This document shows positions 34,542-48,400 of a stretch of 64,000 nt of DNA, one piece after another. Both the position numbers and the translations under genes were made by a program. The notes under the pieces are model-generated. The model was not told the origin of the DNA and searched no databases. It saw only the letters and a program-made list of their open reading frames with translations. This DNA is from Syngnathus acus (Eukaryota; Chordata; Actinopteri; Syngnathiformes; Syngnathidae): positions 15,915,956 to 15,979,955 of the forward strand of contig NC_051095.1 of the NCBI RefSeq assembly GCF_901709675.1, given 5' to 3'. How positions within the stretch are numbered: the stretch's first letter is position 1; each line of letters starts with the position of its first letter.

Positions 34542-37500
34542 TCATTGCTGAGGGAGTTCTGATGGCGGTTTCTTGGCTTTTAGAGTGTCTATGAGAGACT
34601 GGACACTGCGCTTCACGCTGGTGCTTACTCGGCGGCTCACAGAGTCGGCGGCGGGTGAGGACGAGCAGCCGGCCCGCTGCGAGGGCGGCCGCGCCACCAG
34701 ACACTTCTGATACCGCAACTGAAAGAAAAGAAGAGATACTTTATGTAAGCAAGAGCAATAAAATTGTACAAAAAGCACAATGGGCATGTTTAAATATTAA
34801 CAACAAATATTTATTTTATAGTCGAGGAGACTTTGGCTGGTTGGGCATTAGTGTGGCGCTCAATATCAGCCTAGATATCAACCTATTTTGCAGTATTGGA
34901 AATTTTTTTTCTTCTAATATATATTATTGGTCTGATAATTATCATGTATCCCTAATATGTACATTTCTTTCCAATAGGTCTGCCCTTTGCTGGTTATGTT
35001 GATTTAATAAAATGGATAAACTACAAATTGTGGCAGTAGGTTAAAGTTTCCAAAATAGTGAGATAACATGAGTTGTAAAGTATAAAAATTCTTTGAGAAT
35101 TTGCTAGTGATTTATAGAATAAAGAGTCAAGTAAAGGTTTCCTTATTCATAAATGGTGCCAATACATCGCACTATCCAGGAAAACATCACAGCATCCAGG
35201 AAAACTAACTAAATTTCAAAATACAGTCAAAAATTGTTGACTTGAATTGGTTAAGTGAATTCAGAATTGTATTGTTAGTTCAAGAAAAAAAATTAGTTGA
35301 CCAAATATTAACAGATTTCAATGAAGAAGCAATTCGGAAGATGAATGAATGAAAACGTATGCATACACAATATATGCATACACAATACTGTCAATGTTTC
35401 TGCTTTGTATGCATTTTTTGGTTCTTCAAATTGGTTAATGGTTCAAAGACATGAATCTGATTTTACCACACATGCTGCCTGCACTGCTTCAGACACACAT
35501 CCAGCATTGGGGTCACACCAGAACACATGGCATTGGAAGTGTTGGTTTCCCGTGTCCATGATGAAGGCAAATGTGTGGACGTCCCGCCCGACTCCCATGA
35601 AGGATAAGAAACGGACCCGACACTCCACCAATGCCTCTTCTTCCTCCTCCTGAACAAGAAATCATGATAAGAATTCAACTCATCTCTTCTAGATAGCATT
35701 GAATCCGGACCTGCCTAACAGTTAACAGAATTACTGCTGAACATAATACTGTATAATCCAAAGCATGCCTTTTCTTTGATAACAGCCAGAGTGGTGTCAG
35801 CAATGCTCAGAATGACAGGTGTCCAGTCCTCCTTGCCTGTGGAGGACACCAGACTGTCAATGGCTCCATTTATGATGTCCATACCTGGGGAGAGAATACA
35901 CACAAGAGAGCATGAAGCAGGAGATGATGACGACGGGAGGAATTTATTGCCTATCAGAAGGGAGCCGTTTGATTTTAAGAGCAGGCTCATATGTACCTAT
36001 GGGTCGATTCACTGACGTCACACCCAGATAGAAGACGTGGAACTTCTGTACCAGCTCAGTCTTTGGCATAGGAAATTCTGAACAGTGGAAAACACACCAA
36101 AACAAAAACCACGTTTTTACAAACAACAAATAACTTCTAACAGTGGTCCTGACGATTTAATAATTGGATCAAACTAAAGAAATAAAAAGGCTTGTGGATA
36201 TTTGCATAATTTTGGGAGCCGCTGGCATGATTAGGGCTGGATGTTTTCTGGGTGGAAGTCCTGCCGGGTTTGCTTGGATGGAGGCTTGCAGGCAGAACAT
36301 ATTGCGCAAAGATGCCGGTACCGGCATAAGCATCGACATCAGCAAGGGAGTTCAATTAAGTTCATACGCCGCCCACAGGACCTCATTTTAGTGCTTTTTC
36401 TTCTGCGCACAGTCACTTGTTATAAACAGGTTCACACGTTGCCGTTTTTCATAATGAGCTTTGGCCGATTTATTTGGCCGGTATTTTAAGTGGGGGATTC
36501 CAGAGAGTGGAAATTCATCATGAGCTCACCTGGGTGACGGCTAAAGACGGACTACGGCAAATCTGTCTAGATTAATGTCTTCTACGTGGATTCACCTCAT
36601 CAGAGTGCACTCACACAGACATTTCCTCGTACCATTTCCATTGGCACTTTCAGGAAACCATTATCGTTTTTTCTTTACTCTTGAATGCACAGTGAGGGCA
36701 AACAGAGGATAGCGATTTTTTCTCCTGATATCAGCAGCAGTCCCACCTAAGCCACCTATGCCGAGACCCACTGCACAAAAACATTGATGGAGAACCATCC
36801 ATCGAATTTCTATACCGCTTATTCAGTTCCGGGTCAGAGGGATCTGGGGCCCGTCCCACCTGCTATTGGGCGAAAGACGGCGTGCACTTTGGAATGGTCA
36901 CCAGTCAATCACAAGGCTCACATAGCGGCAGACAACAGTTCACACTGGTGGTACACAATTATGGTGTATGAACCACCATCAAGAATTTGGGATGGAGAAC
37001 CAGTAGAGCAGTGCTGCCCAACCGTTTTTCATCCACGGCACACCTTTTCATTGGAAAAAATCTCAAGGCACACCACCAACAAAATCTGGTGTAAAAAATT
37101 ATATTACAACGAAAGACGGTGTGAAAGTGCTATATAAATAAAGTCCTATTCCTCTTTGTGTGGAAGAATTTAATAAAAATAAATAATTTAATAAATAAAT
37201 ATTTTTAAAATTGTATTTCTTTTTTTAATAAAAGTGACAAAAGTGTTTTTTTAAAAAGATTTTAGACAGTGTAGGGAATAGACTATTGAAATGATTGTGA
37301 TTAAAATCCAAAAGAATCAACATGACTTTGTTTACTGTTCTCAACTACCTCCATAAATATTGCGACAACAAGGTCACATTTAAAGACGCTCTGCTGTTTT
37401 GCCAACAGCTGAGTCAAGGTGTCACAATTTGACTGTGTATTTTATGTTGGTGAAAATTAACAATCCAGGTTCTCCGGTTGAACTACATTGGAATACCAGT

Positions 37501-39402
37501 CAGTCCGCGAACGCACCACGGCCGTCAGAGCGTCACAGCAGCAAACAGAATATGTGCCGATGCACCACAATCAGACCGACACAGCATGCAATCTCAAGAT
37601 ATTAAGTTGCACTTTGGGACGTGGAAGAATGCTGTAAGACAAAACAAGAAATCTAGCATTTGGCCAACAATTGCCTTTTCACATGGGCGCACTACAAAAG
37701 GATAAAAGTGTTTGCGTGTGTACTTGGAAGTGTGTTTATATGAGTGTGCACACCTTGTAGGGGCACATCAGAGCCAGTCTGGGAGGAACTGCCAGCTGCA
37801 GCCTTGGCACTTTTCCTTTCAGCCATAATCTAGACAATAGAGAGGGGTAAAAGAAAAAACGGAATTATAGGCGAGAGGAGCAAAACAAAACACAGGCATA
37901 ACACACAATGAGAGGGAGAAAAAAACAGAGGCAATTAGAGAAGACAATAAAAAGTGAGGCAAATGAGACATTTTGTTTGTTTTTGTGTCACTATGCCTAA
38001 AACAGTGTATTTGGCTTAAGCGATTGAAGAAAGTAAGTGGGTCTATAGTGATGCCTTGATTTAGGAGATTAATTCATATCATGACCACACAATATTCGTA
38101 TCTGAAATAAAAAAACAGCACCATGCAGGAATGTACGTAAAAAAAACACACTATTAACAAATAAACAGAATGTAAAGAACTATACAGTTCACGCATCATG
38201 ATTTCATGCATTAATTACATTTTTTTTCTCCCCCCACAAATATTAAATTAATTCTTGTGAGCAAATTGTCTATCTATGTGTGTTATCGTACAGTTTGTCC
38301 AAATGTCCATCGCTTAAAGGCTTAAAACTACAACATCAATGCAAATCAGCCCATCAATTGCGTTCAGGATTGTGCTTTACTTCCGTCTTGCAAAGTTTTG
38401 TTGTGTTTTATCCAACTATTTTTTTTGAATGATTTTTCTCGTAAACTAAAAACAGAATGGGCAGTAAATACCTTAGAGAAAGCACTCTTTGAAGAATTAT
38501 TCACTATCTGCCAAACTGTTGTTTTTTTGTGTGGTTGTGATTGTAAAAATAAATTGCTCACAACTCAAGACAAAAAATTTATTTCTGTACTTCTGTACTA
38601 TAAATCTTACTTTAGCTTCATCATTGCCATTTGAGGGTTTTCATTTTGAATATACAATCACATGACCAGTAAACTCAATTTATTCTGTCTGAAGAAGCTC
38701 AGTTATTATTCAGCCTTTGATAATTTTTGGATGCTAATTTCAGCAGAGGAATAATGGCAGTGTCACATTCCATCACTCACTGAATGTTTGTAGAATTCTG
38801 AATTTAACTGTGTGAAAAGATGCAATCTGTTTTCCTCCTTCCACTTGGCTGCCTTTCTGCTGCAGTGCTCACACTCTTTTAAAGTGCATCAGAGAGTGTG
38901 CTGTTTGCATGCCAGCACTGCTCTCACTTTGTATGCATGACACCCTCTATTAATTACAAGTGTCGTTAATCAAAGTGCGTGTGGTCGGTCTGCATCACAT
39001 CTAGCTGGGGAACGTGTGAAAATAAACATAAAGGACACACACGGCAGAAAGCAGTAGGATAAAAGGCATACAAAATGTTATGCACTATTTTTTTTTTTTC
39101 TATAAACTTGCACTGTTTTCCAGGATCATCAAAATCCTGCGCTGATCCCCACATGAGATTACAAGTAGGTAGGTAGGTAGGTGGGTGGGTTTTTTGACTG
39201 AGTGAGTGAGTGAGTGAGTGAGTGAGTGAGTGAGTGAGTGAGTGAGTGAGTGAGTGAGTGAGTGAGTGAGTGAGTAAATCCGAGGTTGGCATTGGCAGTG
39301 TCTGAATTAACTTATTCACATTAGTCATCCATGATACATAGTACAATAATGATATTTGATAATGGTGTTTTTACACTGTTCTGTGCAATACACCTCAAAG
39401 GA

Positions 39403-39433
<31 letters not shown>

Positions 39434-42400
39434 ATTTGGTTCATAAGAGCATTCGTGCAATAAATACTGCACTTTCACGCCATCTTCTTAAACTTTTCTG
39501 AGGACAGTCTTCAGCCTAACAACATTCCTATGCCTTCTGAACACTAAACAGGGTGACATGCTACGTGCTGATTGAGAAGATCTGTCGTTGCAGAGAATAA
39601 GCATCATTGTTGGCCTTAAGACACACTGGAGGTCAAGCATTAGAATGGTTAAACGGCTCATGTTTGCGAGCATTGCTAGCTACACATAAAGGGCTGAATA
39701 AAATAAAACACTCATTTCAACACAACCACCACCACAGTGTGAAAGCTTGGCAGTGTCTGTGAACTGGTAGTGGCACCCACCTTGGAGCAGATTTCGTGAA
39801 GACTTGTGGCGATGGCTGCGGCGGGCGTATCACATCGAAACACGTGACACTTGAGCACTCGCGTGTTCTTGTCCCTTGCCACATAGGCAAAGTCCCTGAG
39901 GACACATGAACCATGCAAATGATCACATGGCCAAACCATGACATCCTCACTACTGTGGAGTAAAAATGTAAGCTAACCATTCATATGACACTTATAAGGT
40001 GTGGGGTTAGGGATTAAAAAACATTTGCGCCAATGTGACATGATTCACATTGAACATTTACATTCAGGGATTCTTTTGTGTAACACTAGAGGGAGCCCGC
40101 GCACTTACCTAGAGAATCAGTGTTCTATTTTAGATAACACTGGCCATTGACTGCTCAAATCGTGACTGAAAAGCCAGCCAATGACAGTACAGCTTCTAAA
40201 TGTAGCCCTCCGCCCAAAAAAAAAAGAAAATTGGAGGGAAAAAAGTGAAGTGAAAGAATGCTGACTGATGTAATGGAATCCTGGAAAAAAAGAATCCTCA
40301 AGATCCCAGCCAAGGGAAAAGAAGATATCGTAAATAGGCCTTTAATGTCTGAAACTCATTTATAAGCCTGCATACGGTTCCATTTATCTTCTTTATGGTG
40401 AGAACAAAACGTCCAGAGTGAAGTTAACAAGTTACAAAGAGTGCACAACGTGAAGGAAGACGATGAATAAACATCAAATGCAATGCAGGCTAAAGATTTT
40501 TTTTTTGTTTGAGGAAAAAACTCCTTGGCATTATTGGCTCCTTTAGGAGTTGTTGTTGTTTTCTATATGATCCATTTCATTTGAACAGCACTATGATGAC
40601 TGCTGCCTCTCCCTCAAGCCTGCAGGTATTACTTCTTGTAGAACTGCTTTGGGACATTAATGCATATTGAGATGAAATGCTTCACCTAGAGGGTGTTTAG
40701 CTTTGCGGCAATATTTGGATTAATGGCCAATTTATATTCCACTTTTCATTCACCCTTTGCTTCTTGGATGTGCTCAGCCTACATCTCCCATACCAATTCC
40801 TGGAACTGACTGTTAAGATCCCCACTTTAAATCTATTTATCCCATCCTCTTTAAGAGTGTGTACATCCCCCTGATCTTCTATCACCTCTTTTTTTTTTAA
40901 ACAACGTCAACAACTTTTTAAAAAACAAAAAACATAATTTGCAAGGTCTTATTACTGCAGTTTGCATCATGAGTTTAATAAAAAAAAAAGAGGTTGCTCC
41001 AGTTCTTTTCACTAGGTACAAGTGAAAATTAATTACTAAAACTCACTGTGAACAAGCAACATTTTGCACCTTTTTAAATCAATTTGAGTGTATACAAATC
41101 AATTTTGAATTAACCAATCAAAATGTTGATACCAACACTGTAAGGCAGTAGAACCATGTGATTTAACAGCCACAATAATAGTGAGATGGGGCTTAACGCG
41201 GAATTTCAAAGAGCTGTATTTTAGAGAGCACCTTATTTTGTGTTTCGGAAAAGAATAGGACAGTGCACTTCTTCGATAGAATATGTAATAATTTGTCTGC
41301 ACCTAAAAACTCATCTAAGGCCTCAAATACAAAACATCTTCACCGATGATGTATTTGCTGCCTTCAGCAACAAAAAAACTGCTCTGTTTTTTGAGTCCGT
41401 AATGATGGAGATGTACTGGCAATACCCTACGGTGGCTGTAATTCCTCCGACTCAAGCGAGCTATTTTTGTAAAACCTCATAAATTTAAGGTGTGGGAAGA
41501 GGAAACGTTATAATAAATGTGTAATCTTCTGCTATTGCAGTGCCAATGTGCTTCTTGTAAATTCACCTATTTGTGGATCTTTTTTGGGGGCAAATGGTCT
41601 GCCTAGTCACTGTTTTTGCGCTCTTTCTGAAACACCCTGAAATGCCACATAATGATTCCAAAGCCTTTGTAATATAAAAGTAGGGCTTTGGGGTCATCAA
41701 GTGGTATTTTGGTGTCAAGGAACTATAAGGTGAGGGAAGAAACTTTTAACAGACAGTCCAAAGGCTATACACATTTAGTCATGGTGTGATTGACGAAAAG
41801 CAAAGAGAAAAGTACATTGTAGGTCGGGGAGGGCACATGATTTTTATTTTAGGGCATGGGTGTACATAACGCAGGAGAAAAATGACACATTCTCCTCACT
41901 AATGAATGAGAGAAGTTGCAAAACAAATAAGTCGGAGGACTCCTGTCATGACACAAATCCTGTTTCCAGCCAAAGCTGAAAAACAAGTAAATGCAAAGAT
42001 GGGCACCTGAATGTCATCGGTAGAAATTGAATCAATTGGTCCACAAGTCGACCAATTCGTCAAGTCGAGGTCCGCATCAATGTTTAACTCTTAAAGTCGA
42101 CTAATGACTTATTTTGAGCATCTCCCAGCGGAAAGGCGATGCAGTCCAAAAGTATGAAAATAAGCTGTTGGTGGAAGATAATTAGCTCGATTAGCTTCAG
42201 CTAGTTTAATCACCGCTAGTCTTAAGCTATTCACACCAGTAAGATCACAGAAGGGGCGTAAATACAAAAAAATCTTGTCATTCAAGTCATCTGATACATT
42301 TTCCAAACCATCATCTGCACAAATGGAGCAGTCACAGCCAGTGCTCATCATAAAAAGCTTTGTGTTTATGAGTGCATTACCCAAGCTATGATACTGCTTA

Positions 42401-45400
42401 ATTGTGCTCATACAGGCAGGGTCGATAACACTCCTCGCCTGTGGCCAAAGGAAATAATGTGATGTGTGGATGTAGCCACTGGGCCCGGTTTGAGAACGTT
42501 TGAGCAGCGGGCCAACGAGGAGAATTAGCCACTTTTCTGCTTCCACTACAAATGGTTTGTTTATGACCTCACTATAGGCTCTCATGGGGAGAGAAACAAA
42601 AGGCATTCCTTTTTCTTGATAGCCCGTGGCCACACTGGCTTGCTGCTAGTTTTTAGACTTTCAGTCGTTGTCGCAATCGTGACACGAGGAATCGCTTCGA
42701 CAGCTCGTGGATGTAGTAGCAGTGCATAGAGGTACTGTGCTCGTAGAAATGATCCGATACTGTACGCAACAATACCACAACACCAGCCTGACGTATCTGT
42801 ACCTTCCGGGTTGTACCAGATGGACACAGACTTTTTCCTCATGTTATCATATGTTATTGTAAAATGTGTTGTATTTGAGTAAAACATATGCCATGATTAT
42901 ATATTTATTCTATTTATATTTATGCCATGATTATATATTTATATTATGAAGGTGTGTCTTTTTGAACAGAAATTGACGAAAATAAAACATTTTCATCACC
43001 ATTACATAACGTTATGGTATTATCAAGTATCAGTACGCCTGTTTGGTATTGGTGGGTACGCAAATGAATCCCTTGTAAAATTGTTTGTTGTAAATAAGAT
43101 CATGTGGTTCCACAAGCAACCCCTAAAAAAAATTCAAACCAATCGGTTGCCAACCCACAATTGTGGCAAAAATGAAGATACACAATCACACTCGAGTAAA
43201 ACAGGAAAAATTAGAATTACCTTTCTCTGGTTCCCGGGAAGCAGAGGGATGTGAAGATGAGAGAATGTGCAGCAAGAATGAGGAAGGTAAGAATGAAGGT
43301 GGGGTTGCAAATGAGGAAAAAGGGAAGGGAAAACAAGAGCACAGGGAAAGAAGCAACGTTATTACATTCCATCAAAGATCGACATCAGGTGTTGGATTAT
43401 GTGGATGCGTGTAATCATTGTTCATTCTCATTCTCATTGTTCTTTGTTTACAAGAACATATCACATCAAACAAACGGTCTACTTGTTCATTTTGGCTGTC
43501 CCACCTTGTCACTCACTATTCCTACCATGCATGTTTTTGGAACATGGGAGGAAACCAGAGTACCTGGAGGAAACCCCCTCCAGGAATGGGGAGACCAAAA
43601 CTTCAGAATAATAATTTGAGTCTTGCTGCCTGCTACATTTGGTGGTTGCCATCTCACGCGCACACAAATACATGCACACACACATGCGTGCATGTTTTGC
43701 TCCCAACCTCCACAACGTCTCTTTAAACACTTAATTTCAATCAGAAACTTCACATCACACTGCACAGCAACTCCTCCAACAAAAACAAAACCTTGTCAGA
43801 TTGTCCTTGATTTACTTAGCACAAAGGACCATCTCTGAATCTCAATGCAAATTGTTTCATGTATTCCAAAGCCACAGGCAACCAAGAGTGCTTTGCATAG
43901 AATTGATGACAAAAATGATGACAGGTAGCAGAGAAGACTAAACTTCAAACAAAGCAAGCAAAGAAAACAAACAAACCGAAAGCAACCAAAACAATGCATG
44001 AGATATTTCTGTTGATCCTAAAGAAATGTTGAAATGAGTGTGATATTTGTATGGCGAGAAGTTATGCTTGGAGGAAAAGATTGAATCACTGGTAAAGTAC
44101 CTTAAGCATTTGTTGCCATTAAGTACAACTCTTATTTTGTCAAGCTGCTATTTAGCACTTTTGGGGCGTGCTAACCTAAAAGCTAAGAGCAAACGTAATG
44201 CAATAAATGCCATTTCCCCCCCCCATCTTATTTCAATTCAATCCAAGTCTGTTCTGACGAGCATATACTATACATTTACAGTGTTAGTGTTTTCAGCCAA
44301 GGATCACTCAGTTTGGTGAGAAGTAACTAGAGTTAGCCAGTTTTGGAAGCCTAAGTAAATCACTGTGAATTTCGTGTGACGTTCATACTCACATCCACGC
44401 ACACTTTATGACCTGATTCCAAGGATTTGGCAAGGAAAGGAAGGCTAAAAGGGAGAAAAAAAGAGGCGTGGGGGGCTAGAAGAGAGGGGTAACACACGCT
44501 GGGAGGCACACGACACCCACATGTCAACACTCGTCATATTCCGTTGCATATTTTACAGCATCGGCATAAGGGGGCGATGGAAAGGGAGGGGGCCGAGAGG
44601 GAGAAGAGATGAATTGTGGGTGGGCGTGAAAGAGCGAGTAAGATGATGTCCTGCTGTTCTCCCTGCACTTGATCGTTTTACATCACACTGATTTGGAAAG
44701 TATGTGCAGGATTGACATATGTGCATGTTCGTGTGTGCAACTTCAGTGAAATGTCACCTCAATAAATGGCCTCTATTCATGTTTATTCTATTCATGGCTG
44801 TGTGTTTATGTGTTTGTGTGTAATAAAGAGAGTGTGGGAGAGAGCAGGGATTTGAGTAAGTGATTCCAAAGCTTGCTCACAGTGTAGCCCTGTGTCCTAA
44901 TTAGCTCAGCGGCATGTGCAGTAATGCAAGATTCATGCACAGCATCCACTCACTGTATGTGCACTTGACCTCATAGTGCACAGGCAGGTTCTATAAGGTG
45001 GGTCCTTTCAACACTAAAAGTAAGAAATATTCTATCTGACATATATTGTATATCTACCTGTTTGGTGATGCCTATGTTGATAGTTTGGGAACTGAACCAT
45101 AATGTATGATTGTTTTTCAGACAGAAACCATAAAAACAAATATATAGCTCTGGTTGCACCTTGGTGCCATGGAAACGTACCGAAAAGAGTTGAGGAGCTT
45201 CAGTGAGACAAAAGTAGTCATTTGATGCTGTCCTGTGTAGGGATGGGAATTGATACAATTTTTACCATTCCGATTCCATTTTTGATTCCGGTTAATGATT
45301 TAATTCATTGCATGTTGACAAGGGTAGACGACGGGGGGAACAAATGCCCACAATCCCATAGCGGATAACCCCAATGTGGCTGTCAGAAACATATGTAGCC

Positions 45401-48400
45401 TAAAAGCGAGACCCCCAGACAACCATCCTGGTGTGTACATTGCTATGTGACCAGCATCACTTCTCATTGCTGCCCTCTCAAGCCAGGAGGAGCAAGAATT
45501 TTATCTGCGAAAGATTTATTGGTTGGAGGAGCGATGGGGAAGATCTATAGCGGGAGCACAATGAATAATCTGTCAGGAAGACACGTATTACAACCAGGTG
45601 AGCTAAACCATGCCTAATGTGGGCAATAAAGAGACAGCAGCGACACTGAAGGAAGAGGCAATGGCTTGGTTTCATCACAGTCCATGATGACCCTTCAAGG
45701 AGTCAGGCTTTGTGGGAGGTTGAGTGGACATGTCCCCACGACCAAGCAGCGAGTGGACAAGTGGCTGTGATGGATTGTGGAAGGCCAGAAGGATGGAGGA
45801 GTGATGAGGGAGGTTGGTGTGTGAGAGGGTAGGGAGTGGGGGGAGGCCATCAATCACCGTGGCGTCTATCCAATGTGTCTGGGCGTTCAGGGTTGTGGCC
45901 CAGAGGGCCATCAGATGAGTCTTGCATATTAATTAAGGTTAAAGGGGCCGTGCCATCAGCAAACGAGATGGGCGCTGCCAAAAGTTAAAAAATGCAAACC
46001 CATTGACATAAACGGAGATGATAGCTTGAGCCTTAAAATATTAATGACCCTCAAGGGCTCCTTGTTTTCTTTCTTTTATTATGTGCAACAAAGGTCGGCT
46101 AGCTTTGGACAGGATGTCCAGCCTATGATAAATATCAATGAAAGGTGCATGCTTGTAGCCATTATAAAACAAGAGCTGGATCAAATATCAAATAATCTGC
46201 CTTTACAAAGAGAATAAAGAGCTGTACATTGGCAATAGTTCATTGTAGTAAGTGATGTGGAACTGTACAAAATTATTGAGAAGTGTTTGTAATTCTGTGG
46301 TGCCTCAAGATACCAGTTTAATTTCTTTTCCCTCAAAAATTCTCGAGAGGATTTTGAAATGAATAAAAATGCCATTAATCTCTTCCAGCCTCCTCAAAAG
46401 ATATTAGTTAAAGGCACAACAACGAAAAGGGACTCCCGCTCCCCAGCCCCTCCCTTCCTTGCTACTCTTCTGTCATAAATCTTTACTCTCATTTTGCTCT
46501 TCACTTTTTTCCATCAGTCACAACCCCATCCTCAATTGCCTGTCAGAAAAAAAGACATGCACAATAAACACAGAATCTATCACGCATAAACCAGCATGTT
46601 GTGCACTTCATATAGAATATAAGATGTTTGAAATAAAGTGGTAAAATATTACATTTCTGGCACTTTGAACCACCCCGCAGCACATCCACACGTTAATCGT
46701 GTTTTCTGCATCCTCCCGCCAATCCCTCTTTAGCTTACTCCATCCTTCTCTCTTCTTTGCATTTTATCTTAACTCCCCCAAAACATCTGCTCAGCATCAG
46801 TCTGCATCCTCACACCTGACTGATAGCCGGGAAGCGAGCAACCCAGCTGTGTATGAAGTCAAAGCCGTAGCAAAGAGGCGAGCAGGCAGAGAAGGTGACA
46901 AATAAAAGGGGGACTAATGACAGTGTTCATTAATAAAGGAGAGGTAAGATACTTACACAGGCAGACATGCTGGCCATGTCACAAAATAGTTCCTCGCCTT
47001 GTTAACTCCATTGCCGCTGTGACATTGCGATAGAGCTCCCGTGTCGCTTGTTCCTCAACGGTGACGCTTTCACTGTCTCTCCCCCTCTTCTTTTTTCTCT
47101 TTAATCCTTAAGAGCTCTTTTCCTCCTCGCTCACTCCTCCAACCTTCTATTCCCACAACTAGGACTACACCTCTGTCTCAAGAGTCACTCGATGTGAGGA
47201 GGGAGGCATCTCCAAGCTAAGAGTCAGCACCTGCTCCCCCCTAGAGTCGCTCTTATCTTTCCCTTTTGCCTCTCCTACAGAAAGTGTTAAAAATGGGAAG
47301 GCTTGCACAAAGGCGTGAGAAGCAGCGGGAGGAAGACGCTGACTGAGCTGAGCAGCCAATGACACGAGAGGGAGGCAAAATGAGAGCTGGAGACAAAGAG
47401 TGGGAAGACCAAGCCCAAAATAAGGGATGGAGGAAGTATATGGAAAACACTCAGTTAACATGGGCGCACACCTTAAAGAGTGCTCTAGTTTTAAACTAAG
47501 GAATTCATCAACTCAAGCCCATGTGCACACAGACACACACACACACAATAACGTTTGCACATGCAGCAAGGGGCATGCAGATACTCAAGACTTGCTGAGT
47601 GCTCCAGATTTAGCTACATGATTTCATCGAGGGACCAACAACCCCCCGTCTGTGCCCCTCTGCCCCGCCCAACTTAAGATGGATGTGGGGCTCATTCATT
47701 TTGAATCAAGCTGGACCAAGAAAGCAACATTCACATTAGTGAGAACACTCCTCAGTAGGAAGCAAGCGATGCACGTTCATAAACATTTCAGTAAAAAAAA
47801 AAAAGGAAATATATCATTTATTTTTTGTGGACCGGTGTCCAATAAGGTTTCTGTAGATTAGCTACAACGTTGATCTAACTTTAGATCTGCCAGTATGTGT
47901 TATGGTGGTAATGATTAAAATAATAACAAGGGATGAGGGAGACATGGAAAAAAGGCAGGACAGCGGCCCTCAAGAACCGGAGATGCCTTAGCTACACTAT
48001 GACCAAGGTTAGTACATTTCATTTATTGCCATCTCCTGAATTACTTAGCCAGTCCCTCAATGATTATGTTAACAATGTCTGACTTTCCACCACGCCTATC
48101 TTTGAATTAATTTACCAGTTGAAAAGGAAATAACAGCTGGCGTTGGGTGTGAATTGGTCTACAGAGAAGCTACCAAAAAGCGACTAAAAATAAGAAACAG
48201 GCTTAAGACACTTTGACCTCTCAGCCACAACGCTCTCCTTTCCTACTCTTCAGAAAAATTAACTTTCTCTTCCGAAAACCTGTCAAGACATTATCCCAAA
48301 TCTATTTTCAGAGAAGAAAATGAATGAATACTCAAGGAACACTCTGGAAATTTATTTCAAAGCATATATTATAGAGGAAAGAAAAGTATCTCAAACACTC

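Noticed and set aside
44381-44440. Exon-like patch with a possible donor in the large APBB2 intron
   Set aside because: No FE65 homology, and the exons at 49471 and 39895 already join in phase.
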